Part shown: one piece after another, positions 27,808 to 37,896 of the stretch
How the letters are laid out: every line of letters begins with the position of its first letter
Position numbering within the stretch: the first letter of the stretch is position 1
Assembly: GCA_902791625.1 (NCBI GenBank)
Contig: CADAWN010000014.1
Location: 1-61,728, forward strand
From: an uncultured Erysipelotrichaceae bacterium
Lineage (GTDB): Bacteria > Bacillota_I > Bacilli_A > RF39 > UBA660
Direction of reading: 5' to 3'
Length of the DNA: 61,728 nt
Notes under the pieces: generated by a model
The model's input: the letters and a program-made list of their open reading frames with translations, nothing else
Told to the model about the DNA's origin: nothing
Database searches by the model: none
Made by a program: the position numbers and the translations under genes

Positions 27808-30800
27808 TTAACATTGAACGTAACTTCCTGCATCATAGTAAGCTGCACACGTTAGAGAATCACATGAACAATATCCTGAGTTTGTATTACTGGAATATTT
27901 ATGGAATGTATATCCATTAGCACATCCACCACCGTCTCCTCCTAGATATGTTTCATATCTATCTCCAACAGAACAGTAGTAATATGAACATTTCCAATTA
28001 CTCTTCCAACAATAATTAATCTTTTTCCATACAGCATATAAAGTATAGTTACCAGTATTTGATCTAGACCATGCTTGACCAGGTTGATATCCAGCTTTTG
28101 TTGCAGATGCACTTGTTGCCCAACCTAAGAATGTATATCCACTTCTTGTTGGTTTTGTTGTAGATAAATTAATAGTTCCAGTTTTTGAATAATGATATGT
28201 TTGAACAGCTGGTGCCCCAGAACCACCATTTGCATTATAAGTTATAGAATATATATCACTCCATACAGCATATAAAGTATAATTATTATTATTTGCTCTA
28301 GACCAATTTTGACCAGGTTGATATTCTGCAGTTGTTGCAGAAGCACTTCTTGCCCATCCTTTGAATACATATCCTGTTCTAGTTGGTATAACCTTAGATA
28401 ATGTAATTGAACCTGAAGTTGAATAAACATATGATTGAGCTGCTGGTGCTCCAGATCCACCATTTGCATTATAAGTTATTTTTCTAACTGTATCAGTTGA
28501 TGTTGTCTTAGCCCAGTTAGCATATACATCTACTCTATTATATGTATCATGATCATCTGCTGCAGAATATAATGTAGTCCAAGCATATGATGTTGCTTGT
28601 TTATAATTTGTTGATCCTACTTTCCATTCAGCATTTGCTGATTGATTATAACCAGCTCTAGTTAAACCAAATTTACTAGTAGATTGGAACGTTACATTAT
28701 TATCATATGGATACTCATTATAGTAAAGTGAACCATCACCACTTCTTATTATCCAATCATTATCATCAACTGAATAATTAGTTAATGAAGATGGTAGAGC
28801 TCCTCCATTAACATTATAATATGTACGAACTGGTCTATATTCCCATGTAGCATTCCATGTTTTATAACAACAATCTTTACCATCAGAACAATCATTATCA
28901 CTACATAATTGACCTAAGAATGAAGATGCATCACTAGTTTTATAAATACCAGAGAAATATAAATTTGCAGACATATGTTGTCGCTCATATAAATATGGAT
29001 TTTCTTCATATAATTGTGAGAAATAAATACATGTATTAGTTTGATTAGATGATGGTGTAAATTTATAAACATACATTTTAGCTGCAGCTGCTCCTTCGTT
29101 AGATGTTAACCATTCATAACTACTCTTACCTGTTTTATCATAATGCATGTATAATCCATTACCCATACCAAGAATAACAACATGAACATATTCTTGTCCT
29201 GCTTCTAATGTAGCATCTTGACAATATCCTCCAAAACCAGGTTTTGATATATTTGGATATGCATCATTACTAAGATATATACCTACTTTATTATATACAG
29301 GACCACTTACAGGATTATTTACTTTTAATCTAAGTGTTTGATTATCAGTATAACCACAGCTATCATATTTAGAATTAAATGAGCTAGTATTACTTATATT
29401 ATGTACATTCTGACTATTTGAAGATATACCATCACATTTTTCCTTACCTTTAGAATCATAGTTATCTAATTTAAATAAGAATGGATCGTTATTATAAGTT
29501 ACAGAATCTTTCCATGAACCTCCCCAACCATTAAATTTCAATGAATTATTAGTAAATAATGTATTATTACTACTATCTTGAATTATTGGAACACTTGAGA
29601 ATTTTACTACTTTCCTACTAACAGTTTGAGCACTCGAAGGTAAATTAGTTAAAGATACTTTATACTCTTTCTCATACCATCCTGCATATAAGTAGCAAGC
29701 ATTATATTCATGAGAAGTATCATCTTTATATGTTTCACAAGTTAAATTATCTTTATTTAAGTTAAGTCTATCACCACTTATTTGATACTCACGATTTAGT
29801 GCTAAAGCACTATTCATGTTCTTATACCATCCACCAAATAGATAACCATTTTTACTGAAGTTTGATTCAACATCTAGTTCACTATCGTAGTCAAGTATGG
29901 TAGAATCAGCACCAAATAAATTTACATTATCAATATAGACAGTTCCTTTAATACTAGGATCATCTGCATCATAACTAAAGAACAATTCTGGTCTACCACT
30001 ATCAACATGGTCAGTTTCATTATTACCTGTATCTAAATATCCATTAGAGAATCTATCATAATATTCATAATCACTTGAAATCTTAAATATATAAGTTTTT
30101 GTTTTCCAAGATGTAGATGCATCAACTGAGAAAGAAGTACCTTCTGTTGAAGTTCCATCTATTGGAATACTATAATATTGAGTTCTATCTACTCCACTTC
30201 TAATACCAGTTTTTAAAACAATATTACCGCTACCCGAAGCTTTCTTAACATCAAATGATAATACATAAATTCTATCTTTACTAAAGAAATCAGATAATTG
30301 GAAGCTAAAGTCTAATGGATTGGCAGCATAGCTTGAATTTCCAGCTTGGAATGCTACTACATTATTACTTGAATCACTAGGGTCTACATCTAAATGTGGG
30401 AAAAATTTATATGATGAATGTGAAGAATCATAACCTGATACTATACATTGGTTATATACTGGCCATTCATTTATATGATATGCATATGTTCCATCTCCAC
30501 CATATTTATTATATTTTAAATAATTAACAGGATCTTTTAAATTAGATTCACCTTCAGCACAACGACATGTAGTACCTGTACAATTAGTATCATAATCACC
30601 AGAAGTTACTATTGCTTTATTACTAAATGTATAATTCAATAAGTAATTTTCTCTATTTGCTACATATACAACTGTAAACTTATTAGCTTTACATACAGGA
30701 TATAACGTAGTTGATCCAGATGTTGTACTAGGTGAATATGTAGTTTCAGGATCATATGATGTACCTGTTCCATCCGATTTTGTATTATATTTACATGTAT

Positions 30801-33800
30801 AACCATATTTACTTAATGCAGGTAACGTTACAGAAGAACTATTCCAATTAGCTATCATTGTTACTGTTCCTGATTCTCGTAAATTTTTAAAGTATGTATT
30901 TTTAGTATTTGATCCACTCCAAGTTGCAAGTGAACTAGAAGAAGATCCACTTTGTGCATTACTTCCTACAGTTGTACTTGTCCAACCTTTAAATGTTTGA
31001 TTAGAAGTAACACCAGTACTTAGTGTGTCACCAGTAGTTTTAGTAACTCTCTTAATATATTCTCCTTCATTACTAAATAGGTAAAAATATTGGTCTATAT
31101 TTACATCAAATGTTTTAGTAGCTGGATTACTAATTTGTACATTTTGGTAATAAGTTCCTGATGTTGGTTTTGTTTCTGGATCATTTCCTCCATTCATTGT
31201 ATAAGCTATTGTATAAGTGTTGACAGTACATTTTGCTTTTAATGTTTTATTTGCGGTAATTAACCACTTACCGTTTTCATCTGTCCAGTTTTCTACGCTA
31301 GCAACAGTTGTTCCATTTTTATTTATTACTTGTGTATCACCGTCATACCATCCATCTAATGAGTAACCATCTTTAACTGTTAGAGTTGGTATAGTTCCTG
31401 CTGTTGTTCCTCTTACTGTTGTAAGTACACCTGTAGTTCCTTTTTTAACATATAGTGGATTTGTACCTTCTAGTGTTCCACAACTATTTTCATCAAACGT
31501 TAATTTTGCATTATTTATTGTCATTTCAGTATCAGCTGAAGTTAAACTTGTTGAATTACTAGACATAAGTGTTCCATCACTTGCATATACACGACATGAA
31601 TACCATCTTTGTCCTACATATGCATCTGCTGCTACTTGTAATGTTGCAGTAGTTGTAGCAGTAGTCCAGTTACCTGGAGTTTCACCATCACTTGTAGCAT
31701 ATCCGAATGAATAATACTTACTTGTTCCACTTGCGTATGTTGCAGTTGTTGCACATGTTAAAGTTGTTGCACTTGATCCATATATTTTAGTAGCTCCACC
31801 TGTTATTGTTGGTGTTTCTGGATTATTAATTGTACAAATTACAAATAATTTTTTACTTGAACTACTATCATTAGCTGCTACTTGATAACTTCCACCACTT
31901 GTATATTCTGTTCCTGTCCCATCTTTACTTGTATTATATTTACATGTATATCCGGTCTTAGTAACATTTGGTAAAGTTATATTTGTAGAAGCCCAATTAG
32001 CAACCATTGTTACTGTTCCAGTTTCTGTTAGATTTTTAAAGTATGTATTTTTTGTTTTAGAACCATTCCATGCTGCTTGAGTGCTTGATGATGTTCCACT
32101 TACTGCATTACTTCCTAAAGTTGTACTTGACCATCCATCAAAAGTTGGTGTATTACTTACACTAGTAACTGCTGTTCCACTTGCATTTTTAACTGTTGCC
32201 CCTGTTCCATTTTTATCAATATTTACTGTAAATGTTTTTGTTGGATTACTAATTACAACATCACTACCATATGCACCTTTTACTGGTTTAGTTTCTGGAT
32301 CATTTCCTCCATTCATTGTATAAGCTATTGTATAATTATTTTCTTTAAATTTTCCATACAATGTAAGATTATCTGTTGGTTTATAGTTAGTATCAACTAC
32401 AGTAGTATATGTATTTTCTTTATACCAATTTTCAAAAATATATCCACTACCTGACGAAGGTGTTGGTAAATTAAATGAATTTCCTTTCAAAGTGATAACT
32501 TTAGTTGGAGTTACAGAACCTGCATTTACAACTAAACTTGTCTGATAGAATCTATCATTTACTACTTTTTTATTACCTGCTTTATCAAATACCACTAAAT
32601 AATATTTACCACTACTACTTACAGTAGATGTTGTAGTAAATGTTTTAACATCACCTGGTATATCAGTATATGTAATACTAGAAGCATTTGAACCATCTGG
32701 ATCAATTGTTCCGAAATAATATTTATCAAGCACATTGTCATCACTCATAGTAAGTGTTGCAGTTTGACTTGCAGCAACATTATTGGTTGATGCTATGCTT
32801 GCTCCTGGAACATGTTTATCTATTAGTAGTTTTTCACTTGTTGTACATGTATTTTTATTTCCAGCTTTATCCGAAACTTCTATAGTATAATAGTCATTAT
32901 ATTCATCTGTAACTATAATATCTTCTGAATCTTTTACGCATCCACTTTCTTCATCGTTACATGCTACATGAACAGTTACATTTTCATTTGTCCAAGAATT
33001 AGTAGGACTTGTAACTGTACATCTTGGTTTAATTTTTTCTGTTTTATATGTTTTTGATTTTATATTACAAGTATCATTAAGATTATTATCATATGTTACT
33101 ATTTTATAATATGATTGACTAGATGCATTATCTTTTGCTTTTATTATATGTTCTAAATTTTTCGTAGTTATTTTTTCTTTATCATCATATTTGATTTTTT
33201 CTATTGTCTTATTATTTTTTGCATCCACTAATTCTATATAGTAATAGTTAAATTTAAATTCATTACTAACAACAATATTATTTGTAATATCTTCACTTGT
33301 CCAATCCGAACCATTTAGATCAAACACTACAGCATTATCACAAGTAACTGCACCCAATGTTAGGTTTATTTGTCCTGAAATAGAATTTTTATTACTTTTT
33401 TCGTTAAATGCTTTTAGTTCAATATAAAAAGTTCCCGCTGAATTTAAAGGTATTTCAATTTCATAAGCTTTAGTACCTTCAGGTACTGAGATTCCTTTTT
33501 TTGAGCGAACAACTTTGTCTTTATTATTTTTTAGTTCATGTACGTAATAATCATAACTTCCTATATTAGTATCAGAAGTTATTTTAACTTTAATACTATA
33601 TATATTATCTGCAACGCCATCACGTTTATCAGTTTGTATAAAATCACTATCTTCTATTTTGTTACTTGTAACATTTAAAAGTGAAAAATTTATATTTGGT
33701 GCAGTACCTACTACCTCTTCTTCTTTTTCACCACAATCTAATGTTGTAGTATATTTATACTTAGTAAGTGATATTTTTTGAGCACATACTTTACTTGTAT

Positions 33801-34104
33801 CTTGCTTACATGCTTTTTTATCGTATCCTACAACTTTATCAATATATTTATTATTAACTAAAGTGCTTAATAGAACACAACTTTCTTCACTAATATTAAC
33901 TGGTAATCTTCCTCTATTATCATTAAAAAAGTCTCTACCAGCTTGAGTAACTAAATCTTTTTGTTTTTTATAATAATTATCCTTTGATTGTTCTATATAT
34001 TTACTATAACCAATTATAGCTGCAGTAAACATAATACCTATTATTATTACAGCTGCAATTACTTCTACTAAAGTAAAACCTTTTTTATTTTTCTTGATCT
34101 TCAT
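27808..34104 (-). CDS. Giant surface protein: type IV prepilin leader fused to Ig-like, CBM-like and InlB B-repeats
   Basis: About 2098 residues. The N-terminus KKGFTLVEVIAAVIIIG is a textbook class III (prepilin) signal with Glu at +5, followed by a pilin-like segment to about residue 130. Bacterial Ig-like domains (about 360-510, each ending with a DKAGNK motif), several Listeria-Bacteroides InlB B-repeats (GW-type, for example near 545-580 and 1880-2035) and a long internally duplicated region (about 585-1200) come next. A jelly-roll/CBM-like domain lies at about 1240-1440, and a Cys-rich C-terminus ends the protein. No sortase motif or C-terminal membrane helix is seen. The ATG at 34104 follows AGGTGATTGT; a longer frame to 34134 lacks a ribosome site. 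Probably an adhesin displayed through a pilin-type anchor; this is inference. Confidence 0.85.
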   Translation of the reverse strand: MKIKKNKKGFTLVEVIAAVIIIGIMFTAAIIGYSKYIEQSKDNYYKKQKDLVTQAGRDFFNDNRGRLPVNISEESCVLLSTLVNNKYIDKVVGYDKKACKQDTSKVCAQKISLTKYKYTTTLDCGEKEEEVVGTAPNINFSLLNVTSNKIEDSDFIQTDKRDGVADNIYSIKVKITSDTNIGSYDYYVHELKNNKDKVVRSKKGISVPEGTKAYEIEIPLNSAGTFYIELKAFNEKSNKNSISGQINLTLGAVTCDNAVVFDLNGSDWTSEDITNNIVVSNEFKFNYYYIELVDAKNNKTIEKIKYDDKEKITTKNLEHIIKAKDNASSQSYYKIVTYDNNLNDTCNIKSKTYKTEKIKPRCTVTSPTNSWTNENVTVHVACNDEESGCVKDSEDIIVTDEYNDYYTIEVSDKAGNKNTCTTSEKLLIDKHVPGASIASTNNVAASQTATLTMSDDNVLDKYYFGTIDPDGSNASSITYTDIPGDVKTFTTTSTVSSSGKYYLVVFDKAGNKKVVNDRFYQTSLVVNAGSVTPTKVITLKGNSFNLPTPSSGSGYIFENWYKENTYTTVVDTNYKPTDNLTLYGKFKENNYTIAYTMNGGNDPETKPVKGAYGSDVVISNPTKTFTVNIDKNGTGATVKNASGTAVTSVSNTPTFDGWSSTTLGSNAVSGTSSSTQAAWNGSKTKNTYFKNLTETGTVTMVANWASTNITLPNVTKTGYTCKYNTSKDGTGTEYTSGGSYQVAANDSSSSKKLFVICTINNPETPTITGGATKIYGSSATTLTCATTATYASGTSKYYSFGYATSDGETPGNWTTATTTATLQVAADAYVGQRWYSCRVYASDGTLMSSNSTSLTSADTEMTINNAKLTFDENSCGTLEGTNPLYVKKGTTGVLTTVRGTTAGTIPTLTVKDGYSLDGWYDGDTQVINKNGTTVASVENWTDENGKWLITANKTLKAKCTVNTYTIAYTMNGGNDPETKPTSGTYYQNVQISNPATKTFDVNIDQYFYLFSNEGEYIKRVTKTTGDTLSTGVTSNQTFKGWTSTTVGSNAQSGSSSSSLATWSGSNTKNTYFKNLRESGTVTMIANWNSSSVTLPALSKYGYTCKYNTKSDGTGTSYDPETTYSPSTTSGSTTLYPVCKANKFTVVYVANRENYLLNYTFSNKAIVTSGDYDTNCTGTTCRCAEGESNLKDPVNYLKYNKYGGDGTYAYHINEWPVYNQCIVSGYDSSHSSYKFFPHLDVDPSDSSNNVVAFQAGNSSYAANPLDFSFQLSDFFSKDRIYVLSFDVKKASGSGNIVLKTGIRSGVDRTQYYSIPIDGTSTEGTSFSVDASTSWKTKTYIFKISSDYEYYDRFSNGYLDTGNNETDHVDSGRPELFFSYDADDPSIKGTVYIDNVNLFGADSTILDYDSELDVESNFSKNGYLFGGWYKNMNSALALNREYQISGDRLNLNKDNLTCETYKDDTSHEYNACYLYAGWYEKEYKVSLTNLPSSAQTVSRKVVKFSSVPIIQDSSNNTLFTNNSLKFNGWGGSWKDSVTYNNDPFLFKLDNYDSKGKEKCDGISSNSQNVHNISNTSSFNSKYDSCGYTDNQTLRLKVNNPVSGPVYNKVGIYLSNDAYPNISKPGFGGYCQDATLEAGQEYVHVVILGMGNGLYMHYDKTGKSSYEWLTSNEGAAAAKMYVYKFTPSSNQTNTCIYFSQLYEENPYLYERQHMSANLYFSGIYKTSDASSFLGQLCSDNDCSDGKDCCYKTWNATWEYRPVRTYYNVNGGALPSSLTNYSVDDNDWIIRSGDGSLYYNEYPYDNNVTFQSTSKFGLTRAGYNQSANAEWKVGSTNYKQATSYAWTTLYSAADDHDTYNRVDVYANWAKTTSTDTVRKITYNANGGSGAPAAQSYVYSTSGSITLSKVIPTRTGYVFKGWARSASATTAEYQPGQNWSRANNNNYTLYAVWSDIYSITYNANGGSGAPAVQTYHYSKTGTINLSTTKPTRSGYTFLGWATSASATKAGYQPGQAWSRSNTGNYTLYAVWKKINYCWKSNWKCSYYYCSVGDRYETYLGGDGGGCANGYTFHKYSSNTNSGYCSCDSLTCAAYYDAGSYVQC
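27990..28475 (-). repeat. Tandem 78-residue InlB-type repeats in the giant protein
   Basis: Two copies beginning YNANGGSGAPA and ending NYTLYAVW follow each other with a period of 234 bp (equivalent CCACCATTTGC at 28223 and 28457). The protein copies are highly similar and the DNA moderately so. Confidence 0.85.
31172..32335 (-). repeat. Pair of identical 45-nt in-frame direct repeats bounding 373 codons
   Basis: The 45 bases at 31172-31216 and 32291-32335 are identical and separated by 1119 bp, an exact multiple of three. They encode the YTIAYTMNGGNDPETK segment and mark the start of a larger duplicated region (KNTYFKNL and TGYTCKYNT blocks recur after each). Confidence 0.9.
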
Positions 34105-34153
34105 ACAATCACCTACTATAAATAATTGTATCATATAAAAAAATTTTTTTAAA

Positions 34154-34178
34154 TAAAAAAATGGTTAAAAACCATTTT
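34154..34178 (-). terminator. Terminator after the 50-residue membrane protein
   Basis: On the minus strand AAAATGGTT (34170-34178) pairs with AACCATTTT (34158-34166) over a three-base loop and is followed by a T-rich tail. It ends the mtaB-recD2 unit ahead of the giant gene's own start. Confidence 0.85.
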
Positions 34179-34329
34179 ATTTTTCACTCATTGCTTCAGA
34201 TACGGAGTCTGCAGCTTTTTTAATACCTTTTTTCATATCACAAATCATATCAGGATTCTTCTTTTTATACCATAAAAAAGCTCCAACCCCTGCTCCAACA
34301 CACATCATTGTAACAGCTATTTTTTTCAT
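34177..34329 (-). CDS. Small membrane protein, 50 aa
   Basis: ATG at 34329 lies 6 nt after GAGGTG. The protein has one N-terminal hydrophobic helix (IAVTMMCVGAGVGAFLWY) followed by KKK and a short Lys/Asp/Glu-rich amphipathic tail ending SEAMSEK. The tail is probably cytoplasmic. It lies 35 bases after recD2 on the same strand and just before a terminator, so it is the last gene of that operon. The arrangement resembles small YtxH-type proteins, but no family can be assigned. Confidence 0.65.
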   Translation of the reverse strand: MKKIAVTMMCVGAGVGAFLWYKKKNPDMICDMKKGIKKAADSVSEAMSEK

Positions 34330-34363
34330 AATTTCACCTCAAATATATTATGAGATTAAATTA

Positions 34364-36556
34364 TTAATTTATACCATCAACTAAAAATTTTTTAATACTA
34401 GTTCTTCTTATTAATGAATTATTATTCTTAATTGAAAATTCTAGTGCAGATAAATCACCAATTAAGTATAATCTAGACTTGCACCTAGTAACTGCTGTAT
34501 ATATTAGTTTTCTATATAACATCTTTTGAAAATTTTTAACTATAGGAATAATAACTACATCAAATTCACTACCTTGACTTTTATGTATAGATATCGCATA
34601 AGCTTTTTTAAAGTTAATAAAATTAGCTTGAGTATACTTAACTATATTTCCATCAAAATCTATATATATTTCCTTCTTAGTAGAATTTACTACTCTATCA
34701 ATTATTCCTATATCTCCATTATATACATTTTCATCAGGCATATTAGTAAGTTGTATTACTTTATCACCCTCACGATAAACTTCATCGTTTACTATTATTT
34801 CTTTTTTCTTAGATGATTTTTTATTAAAAGTAGTTTGTAGTTTATTATTGATATTATCTATTCCATTTAATGTTTTATACATAGGTGCAAGTATTTGAAA
34901 ATTCTTATATGAATAATCTATATATGTATAAGATATTTCTTCTATTTTTTTTAGTATTTCATCATTACTGCATTCTATAAATGTTAAATCATCTTCTTTA
35001 TTAAAAATAGTAGGATCTAGTACTCCTTCACGAATATTATAAGCAAGTTTAATTATGTTAGATTCCTCTTTTTGTCTATATAAAGTATTTAAGTATTTAA
35101 CATTTATTTTATTACTATCTATTAGATCAAATAATACTTGACCTGGTCCAACACTTGGAAGTTGATCAACATCTCCTACTATTATTATTCTAGTATGAAC
35201 ACTTAGTCCTCTAAGTAGACTTGCAAATAGACTTACATCTATCATACTTGCTTCATCTATTATAACTAAATCTTTTTTTACTTTGTTATACTCATTTACT
35301 TGAAAACTATTATTATCTTTATTCCATTTTAAAAATCTATGAATAGTAGATGCTGGCATACCTGATTCTTCACTCATTCTTTTAGAAGCTCTACCTGTTG
35401 GTGCTAGAAGAGCAATATTTTCTACTACTTTATCCATAGTATATTTATTAACTTGTTTATATAACTCACATATACCTTTTAAAATAGTAGTTTTACCTGT
35501 TCCTGGTCCACCTGTAATTACAAGTATATTTTTCTTTATACTTTCTTCAATAGCTTCTTTTTGATCAGTATTATATGTAAGAGAATAATGTTCTTCTATT
35601 TTACTAATATATTCATCTATATTTTTAACTAAATTATCTTTCGTATGCATTAATAAATTAAGTCTATTTACTATATATACTTCATCATTATATATAGTTG
35701 CTAAATAGTAATAATCTTCTTTTTTTACTACTAGTCCTTTTTTTATTAAACTATCTAAGCAATTATTAATATATTCTTTATTTAAATCTAAATGTAGTGC
35801 TTTTTCTACAAATGGTAAAAGCTCATGAATAAAGTAATAACTATGTCCATAATTATTAGTAAGTTCATTCATTACATATATTATTCCTGCTTCTATTCTA
35901 GTTACATCACCATTTGGAATATTATTTTTTAAAGCTAAAGCATCTATTCTTTTAAAACTTAAGTTACTTAAGTCGTAATATAAGTTATAAAAATCTTCAT
36001 CTATTTTAAGTAAAGATTTTTCTTTATAATAATTATAAATAATCATAGCTTCTCTTGTTGTAAAACCTAAGTTACCTAGTTTAATAATAACTTCATAACT
36101 TGCTTCATAATCTTGTAATTTATTATGAAGTTCTATTTTATTTTTTTCTGTTATACCAGGTATTAATATAAGATTATTTGGTTGTTCTAAAATGATTTTT
36201 AATGTATCTTTACCAAGTACATCTACTATCTTTTTAGCTTTCTTTTCACCTATTCCTTTAAATAGGCCTGATGTTAAAAATTCTACTATACTATCTTTTT
36301 CTTCTGGAACACTTCTTTCATAAGATGTAGTTTGAAACTGCATACCATATTTTTCATGTTCAACAAAACTACCATAAAAGATATAGTTATCTATATTGTT
36401 AAGTTCGTGAAAATAACCTGTAAAAGTAATTGTTGTATTAAGATATTTTTCCCATTCTTCATTATTAGTTTCTTTTACTTTAAAAAGACCAACTATGTAA
36501 CCAGTATCAGATGAAAAAATCTCTCTTTTATATTCTCCTTTTATGTAATTACTCAT
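34364..36556 (-). CDS. recD2: ATP-dependent RecD-like DNA helicase RecD2
   Basis: A 5'-3' superfamily 1 helicase of the RecBC-independent RecD2 type. It carries the long N-terminal extension of RecD2 (OB-like and tandem HhH region, TSGLFKGIGEKKAKKIVDVLG near residue 100). Walker A is ITGGPGTGKTT near residue 345, with IIDEASMID, GDVDQLPSVGPGQ and the C-terminal KSQGSEFD and TAVTRCKSRLYLIGD motifs. Its 730 residues are normal. It overlaps the mtaB stop by 8 bases with GGTGAAATAG as its ribosome site, so it is coupled to mtaB. Confidence 0.95.
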   Translation of the reverse strand: MSNYIKGEYKREIFSSDTGYIVGLFKVKETNNEEWEKYLNTTITFTGYFHELNNIDNYIFYGSFVEHEKYGMQFQTTSYERSVPEEKDSIVEFLTSGLFKGIGEKKAKKIVDVLGKDTLKIILEQPNNLILIPGITEKNKIELHNKLQDYEASYEVIIKLGNLGFTTREAMIIYNYYKEKSLLKIDEDFYNLYYDLSNLSFKRIDALALKNNIPNGDVTRIEAGIIYVMNELTNNYGHSYYFIHELLPFVEKALHLDLNKEYINNCLDSLIKKGLVVKKEDYYYLATIYNDEVYIVNRLNLLMHTKDNLVKNIDEYISKIEEHYSLTYNTDQKEAIEESIKKNILVITGGPGTGKTTILKGICELYKQVNKYTMDKVVENIALLAPTGRASKRMSEESGMPASTIHRFLKWNKDNNSFQVNEYNKVKKDLVIIDEASMIDVSLFASLLRGLSVHTRIIIVGDVDQLPSVGPGQVLFDLIDSNKINVKYLNTLYRQKEESNIIKLAYNIREGVLDPTIFNKEDDLTFIECSNDEILKKIEEISYTYIDYSYKNFQILAPMYKTLNGIDNINNKLQTTFNKKSSKKKEIIVNDEVYREGDKVIQLTNMPDENVYNGDIGIIDRVVNSTKKEIYIDFDGNIVKYTQANFINFKKAYAISIHKSQGSEFDVVIIPIVKNFQKMLYRKLIYTAVTRCKSRLYLIGDLSALEFSIKNNNSLIRRTSIKKFLVDGIN

Positions 36557-37826
36557 CTATTTCACCTATTACATACGGATAATCTACTTCTTTAACTTTT
36601 ACTTTTACAAATTTATCACTTTCTAATTCTTTATTAATTTTTACATATAAATAATTTCCAGTATGACCAAAGGTACTTCCATCTTTTATATTTTCTGTTA
36701 AAACTTCTACTGTTTTACCAATAAACTTATTCATATAATTAATTTCAAGTTCTTTAGATAACTCTATTAAACGTCTAGCTCTATCTTTTTTAATACTATT
36801 GTCTAGGTGACCTTTCATTAGACTTGCTTTAGTATTTTTTCTAACTGAATATGGAAATACATGTATTTTACTAAATTCTAATTTACGAGCATTTTCCATT
36901 GTTTCTTGAAAATCTTCTTCTGTTTCTCCAGGAAATCCCACAATTATATCAGTAGATATAGATATATCTGGTCTTATACTTCTAATTTTAGCAATTTTAT
37001 CAAAGAAATAGTCTAAATTGTATTTACGATTCATAGCTTCAAGTATCTTATTAGTTCCAGCTTGAAGAGGAATATGTAAGTGATCTACTATTACTTTATT
37101 ATTCTTAAGTACTTCAAGTACTTGATCATTTAATTCAGTAACCTCGATTGATGAAATTCTAAGTCTTTTAAGTTTATCTATTTTAACCAATTCTTTTAAA
37201 AGTTCACTAAAACTTCTATCAATGTCACTTCCATAATTACCTGTATGAATACCAGTAAGAACTACTTCATAATAACCATTATTAGTAAGTTCTTTTACTT
37301 CTTCTATTACTTTATCAAAATCTTTACTACGACATCTTCCTCTAACAAAAGGAATTATACAATAACTACAAAAGTTATTACATCCATCTTGTATTTTAAT
37401 AAAAGCTCTAGTTCTTCCTTCAAATGTTGTAATAAACATATCTTCAAACTTTTTAGGATTTATTTTTGATAAATCTCTTATTTCTTCTTGTTCTTTAAAA
37501 TATTTATCTAAAAGTTCAACTATCTTACTTTTATCTTTATTACCTAGATAAATACTTACTCCATCTTCTTTATATTCTTGATTTGCTTCAACAAAACATC
37601 CCATTACAACAACGCAAGCCTTATTACCACGATTAACTGCATTTCTAATCATCTTTTTACTTTTAGAGTCAGAGTTATTAGTGACAGTACATGTATTTAT
37701 AATATAGACATCACATAAATCATCAAAACTACATATTTCATATCCTGCTTTTTTAAGTTCTGAAATAACAAATTCGCTTTCATATAAATTAACTTTACAA
37801 CCAAGTGTACAAATACCTACTTTCAC
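36549..37826 (-). CDS. mtaB: tRNA (N6-threonylcarbamoyladenosine(37)-C2)-methylthiotransferase MtaB
   Basis: A radical-SAM enzyme that converts t6A37 to ms2t6A37 in tRNA. The N-terminal methylthiotransferase domain carries three cysteines (CTLGCKVN, NTCTVTN, VVMGCFVE). The radical-SAM cluster is CNNFCSYCIIPFVRGR near residue 145, and a TRAM domain closes the protein. The CTLGCKVN start separates MtaB from MiaB and RimO. Translation starts with GTG at 37826, 7 nt after AGGAGGAG. Its 425 residues are typical. It heads an operon with recD2 and the small membrane gene. Confidence 0.95.
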   Translation of the reverse strand: MKVGICTLGCKVNLYESEFVISELKKAGYEICSFDDLCDVYIINTCTVTNNSDSKSKKMIRNAVNRGNKACVVVMGCFVEANQEYKEDGVSIYLGNKDKSKIVELLDKYFKEQEEIRDLSKINPKKFEDMFITTFEGRTRAFIKIQDGCNNFCSYCIIPFVRGRCRSKDFDKVIEEVKELTNNGYYEVVLTGIHTGNYGSDIDRSFSELLKELVKIDKLKRLRISSIEVTELNDQVLEVLKNNKVIVDHLHIPLQAGTNKILEAMNRKYNLDYFFDKIAKIRSIRPDISISTDIIVGFPGETEEDFQETMENARKLEFSKIHVFPYSVRKNTKASLMKGHLDNSIKKDRARRLIELSKELEINYMNKFIGKTVEVLTENIKDGSTFGHTGNYLYVKINKELESDKFVKVKVKEVDYPYVIGEIDE

Positions 37827-37853
37827 AAATACTCCTCCTTTTTTGTCTATAAT

Positions 37854-37862
37854 ATTATACCA
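37854..37862 (-). promoter_or_regulatory. Extended -10 promoter of mtaB
   Basis: TGGTATAAT on the minus strand (TATAAT at 37854-37859), about 28 bases before the GTG start. No good -35. Confidence 0.5.
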
Positions 37863-37869
37863 ATAATAA

Positions 37870-37896
37870 TTAAAAAAAACTAGATTAATCTAGTTT
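37870..37896 (-). terminator. Terminator of the gene at 37885
   Basis: The palindrome AAACTAGATTAATCTAGTTT (37877-37896) overlaps the stop codon and is followed on the minus strand by a T-run. Confidence 0.85.

Noticed and set aside
32081..32323. Plus-strand open frame of 80 codons inside the giant gene
   Set aside because: It is an antisense shadow of the InlB-repeat region with no ribosome site.
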